Assembly: GCA_001804025.1 (NCBI GenBank)
Contig: MHFC01000017.1
Location: 1 to 9,134, forward strand
Source: Omnitrophica bacterium GWA2_52_8
GTDB lineage: Bacteria; Omnitrophota; Omnitrophia; Omnitrophales; Aquincolibacteriaceae
Reading direction: 5' to 3'
Length of the DNA stretch: 9,134 bases
Positions 7,201 through 9,134 of the stretch are shown here, piece after piece. Numbering within the stretch: position 1 is the stretch's first letter; each line of letters opens with the position of its first letter. A program made the translations under genes and the position numbers. The notes under the pieces were generated by a model. The model worked only from the letters and a program-made list of their open reading frames with translations. It made no database searches and was not told the origin of the DNA.

Positions 7201-9134
7201 CGGCACATCTTCAACCAAAACAACCTGGCGGACGCGCTCTCCCACCTTTTTAGGTGCCGGCTCTTCAATAATCCTGTAGCTTCTTCCCGCAATAAGAATC
7301 ACAGGGTCTCCCGGCTGGGATTCGTAGCGTTCCCCGCCGCCGGTGACAAGCAAGCCGCCGGCCGGTTTTTGGACCAGTGTGTAAAGCGCGCCGTTGATCC
7401 AGGTCAACTGACCGCGAGAGGCTTCGGGAGCCTCCGGTGCAAGGCGCTCGGTCAGCACAATACGGCTCTCGCTGTCGCGGCTAATCCTGTATTCCTTGCC
7501 CCAAATTGTCACGCTTTGGCGTGAAGCATCACTCAGGAACTCTCCGGAAGCGGACGTGAACTTGAGCGGCAGGCCGGGAATATCTTGAATCACGTAAGAG
7601 GTCAGTCCCAATTGGAGTTTGTTCGGGCCAACCGCCTGGCTGACAAGGGACACGCGTTCAAAACGCTGCAGCCTCTGGCTCGAATCAAAAATCGGCCGAT
7701 ACCCCAACCCGTCCGGCAGTACGACATAATCCTGGCCCGGTTTGATTTGAGCGCGGATATCCGCCGTGGCCTCGCCCAGAATCCCCCGCGCATCGGCCAA
7801 AAGCGGTGTCAGGCTGACGGTCTGATAGCTGAATCCATCCGTAAACCCTTCCGGGTAAAAAGTTTCGTAGGCTGCGCGGTAAAGCGCTCCGTTTATTTCA
7901 ATGACTTGATCTTCCAGCGTACGGTCTTTTTTCTCTTCGACGCGAATTTTTCCGTCCGCATCGCGAAAAACATTGTAAATCACACCGTCAATTTCCACCG
8001 TCTCCAGAGCGTCCTCGGCCGCATTCAGGCGCAGCGAGAAACCGCCAAAGGCTTGATCGAAAATCGCACGGTCGGCCGGGTCCACAACACCGTCTTTATT
8101 AAAATCGCCGGTTAATTTTTCGACCAGCGTCACAAATCCGGTCGCCTTCTCTACTTTGATCCAGTAGGTGGTTTCGTCAATCCGGATCGTGTCCTCACCA
8201 AATGTGTTATGGTATGTCTTCACGCCATCGGAGAAAGTAAAATAAAGCACGGCCGGCGCCTGCGTCGCCTGGACCGGCGTCTCCATTTCCGGCATAGGCG
8301 GCATCGGCATACTTTCGTCAGGAGCCTCCGTTTGACGCTCCTGCATGACACGGTTCACCGTTAAAATGCGGCCGTCTAACTCGATAAATTGCTGGGCTGA
8401 TCCGGAAACCTGCTCCTGTTCCAGTTGAATGCGCTCAAGCCTATACGCCACCGAGGCCACAACGCGAATTTGCTCCCACGGCTGCGCGCCCGGCACAGTG
8501 ATGGCATTTTCCGTGCGGATTACTTTGTAGGGATTGCCCCGGAGCATCACGACATTCAATCCTCGCTGCGAAACAAACGCTTCTCCCCCGGCAGTTTCAA
8601 AACGGATACTGCCGTCGGGATTTTCGCGCACCAGCCATTGTTCGCCGTCAAGTTCGATCACGGAGTCGAATAATGTCACGGAGTTCGCACTCAGTTTGGT
8701 CAGGGAAAACTCAAGAGTTTCTTCATTTAGGTCAACGCGGTAGGTGACTCCGCCGATTACAGCAATTCGCTGAGCATTCGTTGTCGCCGCATCGCCGCGC
8801 TCGTTGGTCAAGGTCACCGTCTTATCGTCATTCAGAGTCACGTAGAGAATACGCCCCTCCACCTCCACGACCCCGTCGTATTGTTTTTCACTGACGACCG
8901 GCTTTTTGCTGACCTCCAGCGTAAAGGCGTTGATCATGCGAATCAGATCGCGGATGGATTGAATATCGCTGGCGTCTTTGAGTCCGTCCGCATTCACGTC
9001 TCGGGCCAAACGCAGAGAATCGGAAAGCTGCAGCTTGTCGGAGAAATTCACCACGCCGTCATTGTTCACATCCGCGAGATCACGGGCCTGCTGCGGGTCG
9101 CCGATATCAAGCTCCTGGGACCGGATCACTTTGC
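1..9134 (-). CDS. Internal fragment of a giant beta-repeat protein (>3,044 residues, both ends outside the window)
   Basis: One minus-strand frame is open across the whole window, with no stop codon in 3,044 codons. The translation is coherent throughout: the same G-x-x-Y-x-[VI] core recurs about 45 times, separated by low-complexity linkers and a few non-repeat domains. No start codon can be chosen and no signal peptide or anchor is visible, because both termini lie outside. The N-terminal part holds dockerin-like calcium loops. I find only six cysteines, in three close pairs, which is typical of exported proteins. I recognise no catalytic domain. By architecture this is most likely an extracellular or surface fibre protein, and proteins of this style and size are known from uncultivated bacteria such as Omnitrophota. 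The function is inferred, not shown. A polyprotein or a large adhesin are alternatives. The reading frame itself is close to certain. Confidence 0.96.
73..123 (-). other. Third cysteine-pair hairpin, start of a second Cys module (residues 3004-3020)
   Basis: The segment GQRKVTWVMQTCGEMGC contains C3015-x4-C3020. It resembles GQRFQSWTEVCGEKC at residues 2040-2054: both share G-Q-R, a Trp four residues after the Arg, and C-G-E before the second Cys. This suggests that the Cys module at 1925-2117 has a relative beginning here, with the rest lying past the window edge. Confidence 0.65.
1225..1833 (-). other. Non-repeat domain with helices (residues 2434-2636)
   Basis: The repeat pattern is absent for about 200 residues. 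The first part is helical (KTRQDLLDVYAPFMNPGQ; then LEQLQDLPYDEFTRLYDAVY). The rest is rich in Asn, Gly, Pro, Tyr and Phe (GLGNLFLNNYDTF; QGLFGELFSGNSSFDG; YHPWIGGIQRVFAPTYN), as in compact loop-rich domains. I see no recognisable active-site motif and cannot name a family. It is set between a type B strand and the type B core ITIDGKAYDVV (Y2645), so it is an insertion in the array. It is the best candidate in the window for a binding or enzymatic module. Confidence 0.6.
1990..2157 (-). repeat. Thr/Gly linker of four tandem 14-residue units (residues 2326-2381)
   Basis: Four imperfect units each begin AG(Q)TTTG and continue with a variable part ending in Pro, Gly, Glu or Asp. The matching bases on the plus strand start at 2014, 2056, 2098 and 2137, spaced 42, 42 and 39. 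The first unit in protein order has an extra Gln, and the last drifts into TTGMPAG and then a Met/Gly tail (residues 2382-2397). It is likely a flexible Ser/Thr/Gly linker and a possible O-glycosylation site. The B-type strand after it (PYTVSYNPLTGAISVMEK, within bases 1834-1989) looks like the partner of the A unit before it. Confidence 0.85.
2158..2781 (-). repeat. Beta-repeat array VI (residues 2118-2325)
   Basis: A and B units alternate: an A-type strand (QYYFAVQDPESGNWTL), a B core (VKIEDSTYAAAV, turn VAGTVSLVED), an A unit (GYAYSVRPDGVFEFSDG, with S2221-D2222), a B core (VTLGDGRLYFI) and an A core (LNLKGKTYQYTIRTDG). After the last A strand (SYFSAGEIELKSEE) comes a short helix-like stretch (LTDDELAALAAG) leading into the Thr/Gly linker. 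Confidence 0.78.
2782..3360 (-). other. Tyr-rich module with two cysteine pairs (residues 1925-2117)
   Basis: This region begins with a repeat-like core (GKTYEIDYDVVD) but then departs from the 35-residue pattern. It holds C1977-x4-C1982 and C2050-x3-C2054, four of the six cysteines found in the window. The spacing suits disulfide-closed hairpins or a metal site. It is unusually rich in aromatic residues (QYPHVYAYTVTVDG, GRVFYMYER, GSRKYYDQ). The long charged strands (YVELPDGKGGYVKMEIHYG) predict a beta-sandwich-like fold. I do not recognise a family. It may be a ligand-binding or stabilising domain inserted into the fibre. Confidence 0.65.
3361..4740 (-). repeat. Beta-repeat array V, the most regular (residues 1465-1924)
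   Basis: Core tyrosines lie at 1511, 1547, 1605, 1638, 1676, 1711, 1747, 1782, 1817, 1850 and 1884. From 1605 on, spacings are 33, 38, 35, 36, 35, 35, 33 and 34 residues. Types alternate strictly. B units (1511, 1605, 1676, 1747, 1817, 1884) end in turns such as TGEVRL, TGKISL and TGAIHL. A units (1547, 1638, 1711, 1782, 1850) carry strands such as DGVYTFYD and GGLYRFTD, often with S-D before the next strand (S1568-D1569, S1804-D1805). The only large gap, 1547 to 1605, holds a helical insert of about 23 residues (RATYDDYWKRLNEG), yet the A-B order is kept across it. A first A-type strand with S1496-D1497 opens the array. Confidence 0.85.
4747..4884 (-). other. Probable disordered linker rich in Glu, Tyr, Met and Ser (residues 1417-1462)
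   Basis: This is a polar stretch starting DSRPRPDRLESE, then a Tyr/Gly/Ser part (YESGSYGS), a Met-rich part (DMQAMMAEGYGYA) and an acidic end. It shows no strand pattern. It joins a type B repeat to the start of the regular array at residue 1465 and is probably flexible. Confidence 0.65.
4978..5085 (-). other. Helical insertion in the repeat array (residues 1350-1385)
   Basis: Two helix-like stretches (AVDVMAILEASG; then AAAAQWYDLVRQGLEKDLL) replace the usual type A tail after the strand DGVFEFHRQ. The pattern of hydrophobic and charged residues is that of short amphipathic helices. The array resumes at once with the type B core VVLNGLTYRI (residues 1386-1416, bases 4885-4977). I do not recognise it as a known domain. 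Confidence 0.6.
5476..5538 (-). repeat. SQYF motif, copy 2 (residues 1199-1219)
   Basis: This segment begins SQYFLMEESTR and ends AYKR. It follows a repeat core (ILLGGKKYRL) of the same type as the one before copy 1, so the larger block was probably duplicated together. The 13-base match aaatactggctat is at 5528-5540. Confidence 0.6.
6085..6147 (-). repeat. SQYF motif, copy 1 (residues 996-1016)
   Basis: This segment begins SQYFFIEETTQ and ends ATER. It matches copy 2, 203 residues downstream, at 9 of 21 positions without gaps. It lies in an insertion following the repeat core VQINGKTYRL. The bases behind it include aaatactggctat at 6137-6149, which recurs exactly in copy 2. Confidence 0.6.
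6619..6699 (-). other. Ala/Gly/Glu-rich linker (residues 812-838)
   Basis: This is a low-complexity stretch of Ala, Gly, Glu and Pro (AGGEAAAIPGGAGPNAAQEA) ending in acidic residues. It interrupts an A-type position: a repeat core (IQVNGNRYQF) precedes it, and a strand with an S-D motif (S854-D855) follows. It therefore looks like an insertion between strands of the array rather than a domain boundary. Confidence 0.65.
6700..8037 (-). repeat. Beta-repeat array II, irregular (residues 366-811)
   Basis: Repeat cores include VEIDGVIYNV, IEINGALYRA, VTIWGKEYRI, TWINGALYTL, ILIAGRSYRI, VAVDGVQYVF and IQVNGNRYQF. Type A units show the S-D or S-Q motif before the next strand (S534-D535; S605-Q606). 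Between roughly residues 427 and 505 the pattern is lost and the sequence looks like a separate small alpha/beta segment. Around residues 717-735 there is an Asp/Asn/Pro-rich loop (DNPDFNPEE and onward) that could bind metal. The array is less regular than arrays I and V. Confidence 0.7.
8038..8106 (-). other. Lone dockerin-type calcium loop and helix (residues 343-365)
   Basis: The loop DFNKDGVVDPAD has all ligand positions filled (D343, N345, D347, D351, D354). It is followed by a short amphipathic helix (RAIFDQAFGGF). It is half of a dockerin pair, and I see no second loop nearby. It is joined directly to the end of a type B repeat (TLVEKLTG precedes it). It may bind calcium as an isolated structural loop, or may be what is left of a degenerate pair. 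Confidence 0.8.
8251..8334 (-). other. Met/Pro-rich linker (residues 267-294)
   Basis: This stretch is rich in Pro, Met, Glu and Gln, with M-P pairs repeated (MPMPPMPEME) and then an A-T-Q-A-P tail. It lacks the alternating hydrophobic pattern of the flanking repeats and is most likely a flexible or extended linker. Downstream (residues 295-342, bases 8107-8250) one more repeat follows, with core TIRIDETTYWI and the turn ATGFVTLVEK, before the lone calcium loop. Confidence 0.7.
8335..8883 (-). repeat. Beta-repeat array I (residues 84-266)
   Basis: Four regular ~35-residue units have core aromatics at Y97, Y131, W166 and Y202, spaced 34, 35 and 36 residues. They alternate in type. Units at 97 and 166 are type A (core, then a charged turn and a G-x-x-x-x-x-[TS]-x segment, e.g. 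GGEAFVSQ). Units at 131 and 202 are type B, which run straight into the next strand. A weaker core (FIELDGRILTVNRV) follows before the Met/Pro linker. Alternating hydrophobic residues and glycine turns predict beta strands. There are no catalytic motifs. Confidence 0.8.
8923..9108 (-). other. Dockerin-like pair of calcium-binding loops (residues 9-70)
   Basis: Two loops match the dockerin/EF-hand pattern D-x-N-x-D-G-x-x-[ND]-x-x-D. Loop 1 uses D21, N23, D25, N29 and D32. Loop 2 uses D45, N47, D49, D53 and D56. Each is followed by a hydrophobic helix-like stretch, the second ending near residue 70 (IRDLIRMINAF). Every expected calcium ligand position is filled. In cellulosomal dockerins the pair binds a cohesin. 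In non-cellulosomal bacteria similar pairs occur in large secreted proteins, where the partner is often unknown. The loops start 24 residues apart, closer than I recall for classical type I dockerins. The module sits inside the chain rather than at its end, since repeats follow. It could be a structural calcium clamp rather than a docking module. Confidence 0.85.

Noticed and set aside
1..9134. Rhs/YD-repeat protein
   Set aside because: The Tyr and TG-x-[VI] turns recall YD repeats, but the Y-D-x-x-G-R-[LI]-T signature and its ~20-residue period are absent. The period here is ~35 residues with A-B alternation.
1..9134. Several separate genes joined by a misread, or a programmed frameshift
   Set aside because: The frame stays open from end to end and the repeat logic (A then B) continues across all linkers. 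I saw no change of phase in coding signal.

Overview
The window lies entirely inside one gene. Read from the minus strand in the phase whose codons fall on bases 1-3, 4-6 and so on, I find no stop codon from base 9132 to base 1. That is 3,044 consecutive codons, open at both ends, so the protein is longer than 3,044 residues. I see no start, stop, promoter, terminator, RNA gene, mobile element or CRISPR array. Residue numbers below count from the upstream window edge (residue 1 = bases 9132-9130; residue n begins at base 9135-3n).

Layout from N- to C-terminus: a dockerin-like pair of calcium loops (residues 9-70); a short array of beta repeats (84-266); a Met/Pro linker (267-294); one repeat and a lone calcium loop (343-365); long beta-repeat arrays (366-811 and 839-1349) separated by an Ala/Gly linker; a helical insert (1350-1385); a disordered linker (1417-1462); the most regular array (1465-1924); a Tyr-rich module with two cysteine pairs (1925-2117); more repeats (2118-2325); a Thr/Gly linker made of four 14-residue units (2326-2381); a non-repetitive domain (2434-2636); and further repeats to the downstream edge, with a third cysteine pair that resembles the second.

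The main observation is the repeat. It has a ~35-residue period built on a hydrophobic strand, G-x-x-Y-x-[VI], a turn, and a second strand. Two alternating types (A with DG-x-[YF]-x-F followed by an S-D motif; B with TG-x-[VI]-x-L) give a ~70-residue A-B period. I count roughly 45 cores in this window. I do not recognise it as a named family.

The organism cannot be fixed from one gene. A stop-free giant gene of divergent beta repeats with dockerin-like loops fits uncultivated bacteria known for giant proteins. Omnitrophota are my first guess, and Planctomycetes or related lineages the alternative. The product is probably a secreted or surface-attached fibre-like protein used in adhesion or contact with other cells or polymers, but that role is inference.
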